64,000 nucleotides of DNA from contig CAWGVO010000002.1 in the NCBI GenBank assembly GCA_963826055.1, forward strand, positions 1-64,000, in the 5' to 3' direction. The DNA is from JBBDMC01 sp963826055. Its GTDB lineage: Bacteria > Pseudomonadota > Alphaproteobacteria > Rhizobiales > Kaistiaceae. Within the stretch, counting starts at the first letter, position 1, and each line of letters starts with the position of its first letter. The notes below the pieces were generated by a model, which was given only the letters and a program-made list of their open reading frames with translations, was not told the DNA's origin and made no database searches. The position numbers were made by a program, and so were the translations under genes. This document shows positions 19,909 to 30,260 of this stretch, in pieces.

Positions 19909-20559
19909 TCAGTGCGACGGCAGCTTCAGGATCAGCGCCACCCGCCCGGTGAACCCTGACAGGCTGATGTTGCCCCAATCCCCGCCTGTGTACTGAACGT
20001 TCTTGTCGCAATAGAAATCGTAGAGCGCCTCGGCACGGGCGATCAGGTTCGGGCCCAGGAAGGTCTCGACGCCGGCGCCGACTGATGGACCGACGAATGT
20101 GCCCTGATACATGGTTTCGTCACCCTCGGTGAGACCAAGATTGGCGAACGCTACGCCGGCGGCAACGAAGGGGTTCCAGTTGCCCTGCGGGAAGCTGGCG
20201 CGCACGCGCAGGTGCCCATCGGTCTTCATCTTGTAGCCGTAGATATCGATGACATCGTCCTGCGCGGGCGTCCCGGTACCGGTCACATCACCGAAGCCCA
20301 CGTCGGCCTCGATGCCCCACATCACGGCGCGGTCGGGCGCCTTGTGAAAATTGTAGCCGACGAGAACACCGCCGATGAATCCGTCGATTGGTCCTCCGAA
20401 GACTTCGTCGCCGCTCACATCGACATTGCCGGTGAAGCCGCCCGCGTGGAGACCGAGGTAGCTGCCTTCGAACGGGTTCTGGGCGTCCTCAGCCTCGGCC
20501 GCGCCGAGCGGCAGGATGGCGATGGCGAGGGCGGCGGTCGACAAAAGAAATGCTTTCAT
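19909..20559 (-). CDS. Outer-membrane beta-barrel protein (copy 2 of tandem pair)
   Basis: 216 residues with a signal peptide (KAFLLSTAALAIAILPLGAA, cleaved after AEA). An eight-stranded-type barrel pattern follows: Gly/aromatic alternation (YLGLHAGGFTGNV, FIGGVLVGYNF, MWGIEADVGFG, RVRASFPQGNWNPFVAAG), ending ALILKLPSH. It is clearly related to the next gene upstream (same signal peptide core and layout), so the pair is a tandem duplication. The final residue is His rather than the usual Phe, which is unusual for BAM-dependent barrels. GGGAGG precedes the start. Confidence 0.75.
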   Translation of the reverse strand: MKAFLLSTAALAIAILPLGAAEAEDAQNPFEGSYLGLHAGGFTGNVDVSGDEVFGGPIDGFIGGVLVGYNFHKAPDRAVMWGIEADVGFGDVTGTGTPAQDDVIDIYGYKMKTDGHLRVRASFPQGNWNPFVAAGVAFANLGLTEGDETMYQGTFVGPSVGAGVETFLGPNLIARAEALYDFYCDKNVQYTGGDWGNISLSGFTGRVALILKLPSH

Positions 20560-20646
20560 GTGACCCTCCCTGTGAGCCGCAGTTCCGTCGTTGGTTGCCT
20601 CCCTTCAGCCGGAACCCGTGTCACCCGGACGCCACCGCGCCCGGGC

Positions 20647-21390
20647 TCAGAAATTGTATGTCAGTCCTATTCGCCCGGTGAAGGTCTGCAAGTTGACCTT
20701 GAGCACGTCCTCTTCGGCGACGCCCCATTGATAGGTCTTCGGGCAATAGATGTCGTAGAGCACCTCCGGACGCAGATAGAGGTGCGGACCGAGCGCTATG
20801 TTGGCGCCAGCTCCCAACGTTACACCGGTGAAGTTGCCGACGGTGGAGTAGTCCAGATCCCAGACATGGGCCCGCGTCCATGCCACGCCGACGGCAAGGA
20901 ACGGCTCGATTCCCTGGCCCGGGAAACCGACCAGGGCGCGCAGGCGCGCCACCGAGTCGATGTCATACCCGTAGGGGTCGAGCAACTGGACCTCGCCGTC
21001 CGGCAGCTCAGCGGGCGCAATTACGCCAATGACGTTGTCCTGAACGCAGTTGACCGCCCCGTCGATCTGTATGCTGGCATCGTGGAGCTGCGGGCACTGG
21101 TTGTTGCCGCCAAAGAAATTGAGTTCACCCTCGACGGCGAATGACCAGATGCGCTCCGGCGGACGGTTGAACCGGTAGCCCAGATAGAACCCACCGACCA
21201 CGCCATCGAGTGAGCCGGTGAACGTGGTCGCCTCATAATCCATATCGAACGAGTTAGTGGCGCCGCCGATGTCGACGCCGAAATAGACTCCAGGATTGTC
21301 GAACGGGGTTGGCCCCTGCGCCTGAGCCGCGCCCAGCGGCAGGATCGCAATCCCAAGCCCAGCGGTCGACAGAAGAAGAGAGCGTCGCAT
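20647..21390 (-). CDS. Outer-membrane beta-barrel protein (copy 1 of tandem pair)
   Basis: 247 residues. The signal peptide (SLLLSTAGLGIAILPLGAAQA) nearly repeats that of the downstream copy. The mature part shows barrel strands (GVYFGVDIGGATNSF, VVGGFYLGYRFN, IWSFAVEGELNFFGG, LRALVGFPGQGIEPFLAVG, LYLRPEVLYDIYCPKTYQ) and ends GRIGLTYNF, the C-terminal Phe expected for BAM recognition. Two extra Cys in an external-type loop (NNQCPQLHD, GAVNCVQDN) may form a disulphide. An 87-base gap to the next copy suggests an operon. Confidence 0.78.
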   Translation of the reverse strand: MRRSLLLSTAGLGIAILPLGAAQAQGPTPFDNPGVYFGVDIGGATNSFDMDYEATTFTGSLDGVVGGFYLGYRFNRPPERIWSFAVEGELNFFGGNNQCPQLHDASIQIDGAVNCVQDNVIGVIAPAELPDGEVQLLDPYGYDIDSVARLRALVGFPGQGIEPFLAVGVAWTRAHVWDLDYSTVGNFTGVTLGAGANIALGPHLYLRPEVLYDIYCPKTYQWGVAEEDVLKVNLQTFTGRIGLTYNF

Positions 21391-21669
21391 GGTGAGTGTT
21401 CCCCGTTACTCCAGGTACCGCCGGCCCCACCGCCGGCGGATTCGCCCGTGCGGCAAATCCTATCCGCGCCCCCGGCGGGTGTCCGTTGCACTTTCGGCAC
21501 ACCCGGCGCATTTTCGCCGGCCGTCCGGGGCCTCCCGGAACCGCGCATGGCCCGAAAGCCGCGCCGTCCGGACGGTCGCCCCCCGGCGACGGCGGACGAC
21601 GCTGTGGATGGGCGCGTTGACGCTCCGGCGCGACTCGGCATAGCGTCATTCAAGCGTCACGTCGGCGCT

Positions 21670-21699
21670 CCGGGGACGCTTTGTGGCCCCCGGGTTTTT
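21670..21699 (+). terminator. Terminator-like hairpin in the nrdJ leader
   Basis: CCGGGG (21670-21675) pairs with CCCCGG (21688-21693) and a G plus five T follow. No rightward gene precedes it, so if functional it would act in a leader upstream of nrdJ. The stem is only six pairs with a 12-base loop. Confidence 0.25.
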
Positions 21700-21831
21700 C
21701 CAAAACGCGTCGGATTCGAGGATCGCGGTCGGTGTGCCGGCCACACCCCGCGAAACGCCGGTTCTTGCGTGTTTTTTTGTTGTGGTCGCAGGATTTTTTG
21801 TTGGCTGCGGCGCTGACATTGGCGGCTGGTA

Positions 21832-21847
21832 ACGCTATATTTAGTGT
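21832..21847 (+). promoter_or_regulatory. NrdR-box-like dyad upstream of nrdJ
   Basis: ACGCTATATTTAGTGT matches the known 16-base NrdR box pattern (ACACTATATATAGTGT type) at most positions, with the AT-rich core kept. It lies 137 bases upstream of the nrdJ start. NrdR represses ribonucleotide reductase genes; usually two boxes occur and I find only one. Confidence 0.5.
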
Positions 21848-21983
21848 TTCGGGTCGACGGTAGGCACAAGGACTGGGGGATTCGCCTCCAGCCGCGGGGA
21901 CGGTTCGGTCGGACCCGCCCGAACTGAATGGGGCTCCGCGCCGGGTTGCCGGCGCGCTAGATTTGGAGATTGGGGCAGACACG

Positions 21984-25793
<3,810 letters not shown>

Positions 25794-25818
25794 GACGGAA
25801 CCTGAGGCGCCGCACGCC

Positions 25819-25888
25819 ACCTCTCCCATAGGAAGAGGTCGGAAGTCCGAATGGTGACCAATCGGCCTTCCGGGTGAGGGGTTAGAGC
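25819..25888 (+). repeat. Dispersed repeat, copy A
   Basis: This copy has the layout CCTCTCCCATAGGAAGAGG, a variable middle of about 30 bases, then CCGGGTGAGGGGTTAGAGC. The same layout recurs at 26368-26433 and, inverted, at 26236-26300. Each half carries a hairpin or its remnant. It lies downstream of nrdJ and ends just before the DUF559 gene stop. Confidence 0.75.
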
Positions 25889-25896
25889 CTCAGGCG

Positions 25897-26234
25897 CTAT
25901 TCGCCCCGTGCGAGCGCCCGCGTGATCTCGCCCAGCACCCCGTCGATGTTCTCCATCACGTCGTTGTTCCAGAAGCGCAGGACGAAATAGCCGGCCGCCT
26001 CCAGCGCGGCGGTGCGTCGCGATCCCGCTCCACCGCGACGGCGTGCTGGCCGCCGTCGAGTTCGATGACGAGCTTGGCTTCCTCGCAGCCGAAGTCGGCG
26101 ACGAAGCGATCGATCGGCATCTGGCGGCGAAATTTGACGCCGAGCTGGCGGTTGCGCAGACGCGCCCACAGACGGCGCTCGGCGTCCGTCATGTCGCGGC
26201 GCAAGCGGCGTGCGATCTCCGTCTTTTTCGGCAC
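25897..26234 (-). CDS. DUF559 domain endonuclease-like protein (one frameshift)
   Basis: About 112 residues. It begins MPKKTEIARRLRRDMTDAER, then RLWARLRNRQLGVKFRRQMP, DRFVADFGCEEAKLVIELDG and, after one missing base near 26010, TAALEAAGYFVLRFWNNDVM. This is the DUF559 fold, related to Vsr-type and restriction-endonuclease-like nucleases; the E in VIELDGGQH and D in ADF are the likely catalytic acids. Its biological role is not established. It is bounded by dispersed repeats on both sides. Confidence 0.85.
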
Positions 26235-26235
26235 C

Positions 26236-26300
26236 GCTCTAACCCCTCACCCGCCTCGCGACCTTGCGACCGCTCGGCGACCTCTCCCTCTGGGAGAGGT
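26236..26300 (-). repeat. Dispersed repeat, copy B (inverted)
   Basis: Reading the minus strand, this begins ACCTCTCCCAGAGGGAGAGG, then a variable middle, then GGGTGAGGGGTTAGAGC. It is the same element as copies A and C in the opposite orientation, directly upstream of the DUF559 start at 26234. Confidence 0.75.
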
Positions 26301-26367
26301 GGAGCTTGCCACATGTCGATGGTGCCTGGTGTCGTGAGACTCTGATCAGGATCGAGGAACGCGCCCC

Positions 26368-26433
26368 GCCTCTCCCATAGGGAGAGGTCGGATCGGGCCG
26401 CGATAGCGGGGCGATCCGGGTGAGGGGTTAGAG
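26368..26433 (+). repeat. Dispersed repeat, copy C
   Basis: It reads CCTCTCCCATAGGGAGAGG with a perfect CCTCTCCC/GGGAGAGG stem, a middle holding a second small hairpin (CCGCGATAGCGG), then CCGGGTGAGGGGTTAGAGC. It is the most symmetric of the three copies. Confidence 0.78.
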
Positions 26434-26564
26434 CGCCGTGCGCTGGTCGCAGGCGCGAGTGCCCGTGCGATCTCACCCAGCTCAGGGGCGCGGCCCCGCC
26501 CCGCCTCAAAAGAACGCAGATTTAGCCAGATGAGGCGGCGCGTGGATCGCCGCCGTGGCGGTGT

Positions 26565-26819
26565 CTACCGCGGGGCGCCCGGCCGTCCCGGCCGCAACTT
26601 CGGCTTCGGGGCCGGCAGCAGCCCCTCGCGCTGTGCCCGCTTGCGGGTCAGCTTGCGCGCCCGGCGGATCGCCTCGCCCTTCTCGCGCGCCCGTTTTTCA
26701 GACGGTTTCTCGTAGAACCGCTGGCGCTTCAGTTCACGGAAGAAGCCCTCGCGCTGGAGCTTCTTCTTCAGCACCTTCATGGCCTGATCGACGTTGTTGT
26801 CGCGTACGAGGATTTGCAA
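26565..26819 (-). CDS. rpsU: 30S ribosomal protein S21
   Basis: 84 residues. MQILVRDNNVDQAMKVLKKK, LQREGFFRELKRQRFYEKPS and EKRAREKGEAIRRARKL match bacterial S21. The C-terminal extension rich in K, R and P (KPKLRPGRPGAPR) is usual for alphaproteobacteria. S21 helps position initiation at the 30S 3' end. No frame problem. Confidence 0.95.
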   Translation of the reverse strand: MQILVRDNNVDQAMKVLKKKLQREGFFRELKRQRFYEKPSEKRAREKGEAIRRARKLTRKRAQREGLLPAPKPKLRPGRPGAPR

Positions 26820-26989
26820 AAGATCATCCCTGGTTGGAGGTCGAGGGTTTCATGTAGGGGGTTCGAAGCGATTTGGCGACCCAATTCGGCAATTATCTCG
26901 GGAAAATTGCCCTGCGCGGGCCACGACTTGCCCTTCCGCGGTATTTCCTCACCCCCCGTTAACCATCCCGAAACGGGCCGGGCCGCATG

Positions 26990-27003
26990 ATCGGGTACCC
27001 GAT
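26990..27003. promoter_or_regulatory. 14-bp perfect palindrome upstream of a secreted-protein gene
   Basis: ATCGGGTACCCGAT is a perfect dyad that ends 23 bases before the ATG at 27027. It could be an operator or an mRNA hairpin close to the ribosome-binding site. No regulator is suggested by the context. Confidence 0.3.
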
Positions 27004-27026
27004 TCTCTCGCCCGGAGCGCATTCCC

Positions 27027-27446
27027 ATGCCCAGCCGTTCCATCCTGGCCGCCGCCGCGATTGCCGCCGCCCTCAGCGTGCCGGCCCTCGCTCCCGCGTT
27101 TGCCGCCGATATGGCCGCGCCGATGGCCGCATGCGCCCCGCCCACGGGCTACACCGCCGCGCCGGTGGTCAGCACCTTCCAGGAATGGCGCCTGTTCGGG
27201 CAGCGGGCCCGCATCCAGGACGTAGCGCGGTACGACCCGCGCAATCCGCCGCCGGCGGCGGTACCGGCGCCGTCGAACTATCCCGGACCGGGCTACGTGC
27301 CGCCGCAGACCGCCTACCTCGCCAGCTCGCTCTGCGACTTCGCGTATGGGCAGCCGCGCCGCAGCTGGTACGACGGCAAGCTGTTCTATCTCCCGGGCGG
27401 CATCGGCGGCGGTCCCGACACCTTCATGGCCATCGAGCGCGACTGA
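27027..27446 (+). CDS. Small secreted protein, function unknown
   Basis: 139 residues with a signal peptide (RSILAAAAIAAALSVPALAP, AFA cut site). The mature part is Pro- and Tyr-rich (ACAPPTGYTAAP, YDPRNPPPAAVPAPSNYPGP) with two Cys (MAACAPP and SSLCDFAYG) that may form a disulphide. I do not recognise a family. It stands alone between rpsU and the cytochrome module. Confidence 0.6.
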   Translation: MPSRSILAAAAIAAALSVPALAPAFAADMAAPMAACAPPTGYTAAPVVSTFQEWRLFGQRARIQDVARYDPRNPPPAAVPAPSNYPGPGYVPPQTAYLASSLCDFAYGQPRRSWYDGKLFYLPGGIGGGPDTFMAIERD

Positions 27447-27640
27447 TCGGCGCGGGCGCCGCGCCCGCCGACATTTCCCCACCGACGCGCTTGCACGTCC
27501 GGCACGCTTGATTAAACGCGCCGGCGTCGCTTACGCTCGCCCAGTTCTCGACCGGCGGGGAGTCGCGCTGCCGCCGGGAGGCGGCTTCAACAGCGCGAGC
27601 CGGTGGCGCGGGGCGCCGGACACACCAAGAGGCACGGACC

Positions 27641-28408
27641 ATGCCAGGACAAGTGCACCGAATGTTCTTCCATTACAGCGACTTTCCGCTGAGCATGCGG
27701 ACGCTGTTCACCGGCACGCTGATCACGCTCGGCATCGGCTACCTGTTCGCGATGCTCCAGATCTACGAGGTCGACGCCGGCTTCGACGGTCGTCCGGGGC
27801 TCTCCGCCGACGATATCGCCATCGCCTACGGCGGCGACAAGTCGGCCACCAGACTGGAATTGGCGCTCAGCGGACCGATGTCGGGCATGCTGCCGGAGAG
27901 CGAACGGGCTGACATCATCGGGTGGGTGCGCCGCGGCGTCGACCAGTCCGAATACCAGTCGCGTATCGCACCGATCATAGAGAAGCGCTGCCTCTCCTGC
28001 CACGACGGCAGCAACCCCCACATCATCAACCTCGATGGTTACGACAACGTCACCAAGGTCGCGCAGGTCGATACCGGCATGTCCCTGTCGACGCTGGTGC
28101 GGGTCTCCCACATCCACATGTTCGGCGTCACTTTCATCTTCTTCATCATGGGCACCATCTTCAGCCACGCCTACGTGCGGCCGGTGTGGTTCAAGTCGCT
28201 GGTCATCGCCCTGCCGTTTCTGGCGATCGTCACCGACACCAGTTCATGGTTCCTGACCAAGCTCAATCCGGCGTTCGCATGGATCGTGATTGCCAGCGGT
28301 GCGCTCATGGGATTGAGCTTCGCGACCCAGTGGCTCATTTCGATGTACCAGATATGGTTCTATAAATTCACGGCCCGGGAGGCTTCCGACGGGGTGCCCA
28401 CCGCCTGA
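27641..28408 (+). CDS. Membrane-bound cytochrome c-type protein of unknown function
   Basis: 255 residues. One N-terminal membrane helix (RTLFTGTLITLGIGYLFAML), a periplasmic loop of about 100 residues with one haem c site (C117-LS-C120-H121), then three more helices (HMFGVTFIFFIMGTIFSHAY; SLVIALPFLAIVTDTSSWF; IVIASGALMGLSFATQWLIS). His157 and His159 at the mouth of the second helix (RVSHIHMFG) could be further metal or haem ligands. It probably passes electrons between the membrane and the tetrahaem cytochrome encoded next. The start follows GAGG. I do not know a characterised homologue. Confidence 0.7.
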   Translation: MPGQVHRMFFHYSDFPLSMRTLFTGTLITLGIGYLFAMLQIYEVDAGFDGRPGLSADDIAIAYGGDKSATRLELALSGPMSGMLPESERADIIGWVRRGVDQSEYQSRIAPIIEKRCLSCHDGSNPHIINLDGYDNVTKVAQVDTGMSLSTLVRVSHIHMFGVTFIFFIMGTIFSHAYVRPVWFKSLVIALPFLAIVTDTSSWFLTKLNPAFAWIVIASGALMGLSFATQWLISMYQIWFYKFTAREASDGVPTA

Positions 28409-28429
28409 TCCGGCGCGTTCGAGGTGCGC

Positions 28430-29575
28430 ATGCGACACACGATCTGGTTGACAGCCGCGGCCCTCATCGTCCTCTCGGCGGTGGGGGTGAACGCACAGGA
28501 CGCACCGAAACCCGCCGATCTCGAGGCCGGTCGCGCGGTCGCTGCAACTTGCGCCGCCTGCCACGGTGCCGACGGCATCGCCAGCGATGCCGGTACACCA
28601 CACCTTGCCGGCCAGCACGCCGGCTACCTTCAGGCGCGGCTCCAAAACTACAAGGCCGGCAAGGATCAGGACAGCGCCATGGCGTTGGCGGTTCGCCCTC
28701 TCACTGACACGGACGAGGCGAACGTTGCGGCCTACTACGCCAGCCTGAAGGCGTTCAGCCAGCGGCCTGGCGATGCGGGGGCCGACGCGGCGGCGACCGC
28801 CGCCGAAGTCGACCCGCTCGCCGACCTCAAGAAGAAGACGGCGGCGTGCGCGCGCTGTCACGGCGAAGAGGGCGCCATCGATATTACCGGTCTTCCGGCG
28901 GTTGCCGGGCAACCGGTGGCGTACCTGATCGCGGCGCTCACTGCCTACCAGGACGGCACCCGCAATGCCGGCATCATGAAAGGCCCCGTCAAGTCGCTGA
29001 GCAGCGGCGATATCGAGGACATGGCCAATTTCTACGCCGCCATGGCGCCCCACAAGTCGTCCAACCCGGGCAAAGGCAACCCCGATGCCGGCAGCGCCCT
29101 CAGCGCGTCGTGTCAGGGCTGTCATGGTAGCGACGGCAACAGCGACAATCCGAAGTACCCGCGCCTGGCCGGACTCGACGGGAAGTACCTCATCAACGCA
29201 ATCAACGCCTACAAGAAAGGGGACCGCGCCAGCGATCTGATGCGCGATGCGGTCGGGGCGCTCCAGGACCAGGACGTGGCCGACATAGCCGCCTACTACG
29301 CGGCTCAGGAGCCCAAGGCCTTGCCCGGGCGCAAGCTGCTCACCGTCGCCGAATGGGCCGAGCGCTGCGACCGCTGCCACGGACCCGGCGGCAACAGCGT
29401 CGACGTCCGCTTCCCGGTGATCGCGGGCCAGGACGAGACCTACCTTCTTGGAACGATCGAGCGCTTTCATTCCGGCGAGCGGTCGAGCGACATGATGTTC
29501 GCGATGACGTTCCAGTTGTCACAGACCGACATGAACAACCTCGCCGCCTACTACGCGCGGCAACGCGAGCCCTGA
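28430..29575 (+). CDS. Periplasmic tetrahaem cytochrome c (four c4-type domains)
   Basis: 381 residues with a signal peptide (HTIWLTAAALIVLSAVGVNA). Four repeats of about 90 residues each carry CxxCH: CAACH (41-45), CARCH (140-144), CQGCH (228-232) and CDRCH (313-317). Each is followed by LAGQ-like, a YK/YQ-G-R stretch and a Met suited as sixth haem ligand (M84, M183, M271, M355). This is cytochrome c4-like, doubled from the usual two domains. ATG at 28430 follows GAGG; GTG at 28424 is the alternative. It starts 21 bases after the membrane cytochrome gene, so an operon is likely. Confidence 0.85.
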   Translation: MRHTIWLTAAALIVLSAVGVNAQDAPKPADLEAGRAVAATCAACHGADGIASDAGTPHLAGQHAGYLQARLQNYKAGKDQDSAMALAVRPLTDTDEANVAAYYASLKAFSQRPGDAGADAAATAAEVDPLADLKKKTAACARCHGEEGAIDITGLPAVAGQPVAYLIAALTAYQDGTRNAGIMKGPVKSLSSGDIEDMANFYAAMAPHKSSNPGKGNPDAGSALSASCQGCHGSDGNSDNPKYPRLAGLDGKYLINAINAYKKGDRASDLMRDAVGALQDQDVADIAAYYAAQEPKALPGRKLLTVAEWAERCDRCHGPGGNSVDVRFPVIAGQDETYLLGTIERFHSGERSSDMMFAMTFQLSQTDMNNLAAYYARQREP

Positions 29576-29661
29576 GGGGTCCGCCAGACGCCTGAGCGCG
29601 CGGTTCGCTGGACGCCAGTACCGATTGCTGCGCCGTCCGGAGCTGCCGATTTACGGTCTTA

Positions 29662-29675
29662 TTGACCCACGTCAA
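29662..29675. promoter_or_regulatory. FNR-type dyad TTGAC-N4-GTCAA
   Basis: TTGACCCACGTCAA is a perfectly symmetric FNR/FixK/DNR-type site. It lies in the 192-base gap after the tetrahaem cytochrome and its centre is about 100 bases before the next start at 29768. If it is a class II site the transcript would begin near 29710. Binding is inferred from the pattern only. Confidence 0.55.
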
Positions 29676-29767
29676 GGCGCTCTTTGCTGCAGAGCAACAT
29701 GCTGCGGGCGGTCGCGGGCCGGCATTCTCTTGTCGGGTTGACGCGACCCAAGCAGGAGAGAATTGGC

Positions 29768-30256
29768 ATGAGGACCCATTCGATCATACCCGCAGCGGTG
29801 GCGCTGTCGGCCGCCCTGGTTTGTTTCAGCGGACCGGCGTCAGCCGCCAAGCTGTTCTTCGAGGGCGACATGGTACGCGGTTCGACCCAAAGCGGCGCGA
29901 CCGGCCCCAGTTGCGTACTGAGCAGTCAGTTCATGCGCCGGGAGCACGTCGTCTTTCGCATCCGCGTCCTGGACGACACGGGCGCGCCGGCTGACGACAA
30001 GGCGCTGAAGAGCCTGGTCGTCGAGCTGTCCAACGGCAAATCGCTCCCGATGCGCTACGGCGGTCACCCGCACGACAAGCCGGTCGACAATTTCTGGACC
30101 ACGTCCTGGCCGATCCCGGACGACTATCCGACCGGCACGTTGAGCTACAAGGTCGTCGCGACCGGCATGGATGGTTCGACCCAGGAGTGGACGCCGTTCA
30201 ACGTTTCGCTGTCGCAGCTGACGGTCATCCCCGGCGACGTCTCATTCACCAAGTAA
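29768..30256 (+). CDS. Secreted Ig-like protein of the cytochrome module, function unknown
   Basis: 162 residues with a signal peptide (SIIPAAVALSAALVCFSGPA, ASA cut). The mature part begins KLFFEGDMVRG and looks beta-rich (VVFRIRVLDDTGAPADD, TGTLSYKVVATGMDG, WTPFNVSLSQLTV). One Cys (GPSCVLSSQF) and a GGHPHD cluster could bind metal or be modified. It follows AGGAG and precedes the next gene by only four bases, so the two are surely cotranscribed. No family recognised. Confidence 0.65.
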   Translation: MRTHSIIPAAVALSAALVCFSGPASAAKLFFEGDMVRGSTQSGATGPSCVLSSQFMRREHVVFRIRVLDDTGAPADDKALKSLVVELSNGKSLPMRYGGHPHDKPVDNFWTTSWPIPDDYPTGTLSYKVVATGMDGSTQEWTPFNVSLSQLTVIPGDVSFTK

Positions 30257-30260
30257 GAGG

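Larger units (their letters stand above)
21391..21983. other. Intergenic region between OMP pair and nrdJ
   Basis: These 593 bases hold no convincing gene. They should contain the promoter of the OMP pair (leftward) and the nrdJ leader (rightward). Two things stand out: a terminator-like hairpin at 21670-21699 and an NrdR-box-like dyad at 21832-21847. The T-rich segment around 21770-21800 is unlike its GC-rich surroundings. Confidence 0.5.
26235..26564. other. Intergenic region with two repeat copies
   Basis: These 330 bases between the DUF559 gene start and the rpsU stop hold repeat copies B (26236-26300) and C (26368-26433). I see no gene. The promoter of the DUF559 gene, if it has its own, must lie inside or beside copy B. 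Confidence 0.6.

Noticed and set aside
21391..21983. Cobalamin riboswitch upstream of nrdJ
   Set aside because: I could not find the conserved B12 box or its paired elements; B12 riboswitches normally control B12-independent alternatives or uptake, not nrdJ.
27447..27475. Terminator after the secreted protein gene at 27027
   Set aside because: A short GC stem (GGGCGC-C-GCGCCC) is present but has a one-base loop and no T run, so it is too weak to list.
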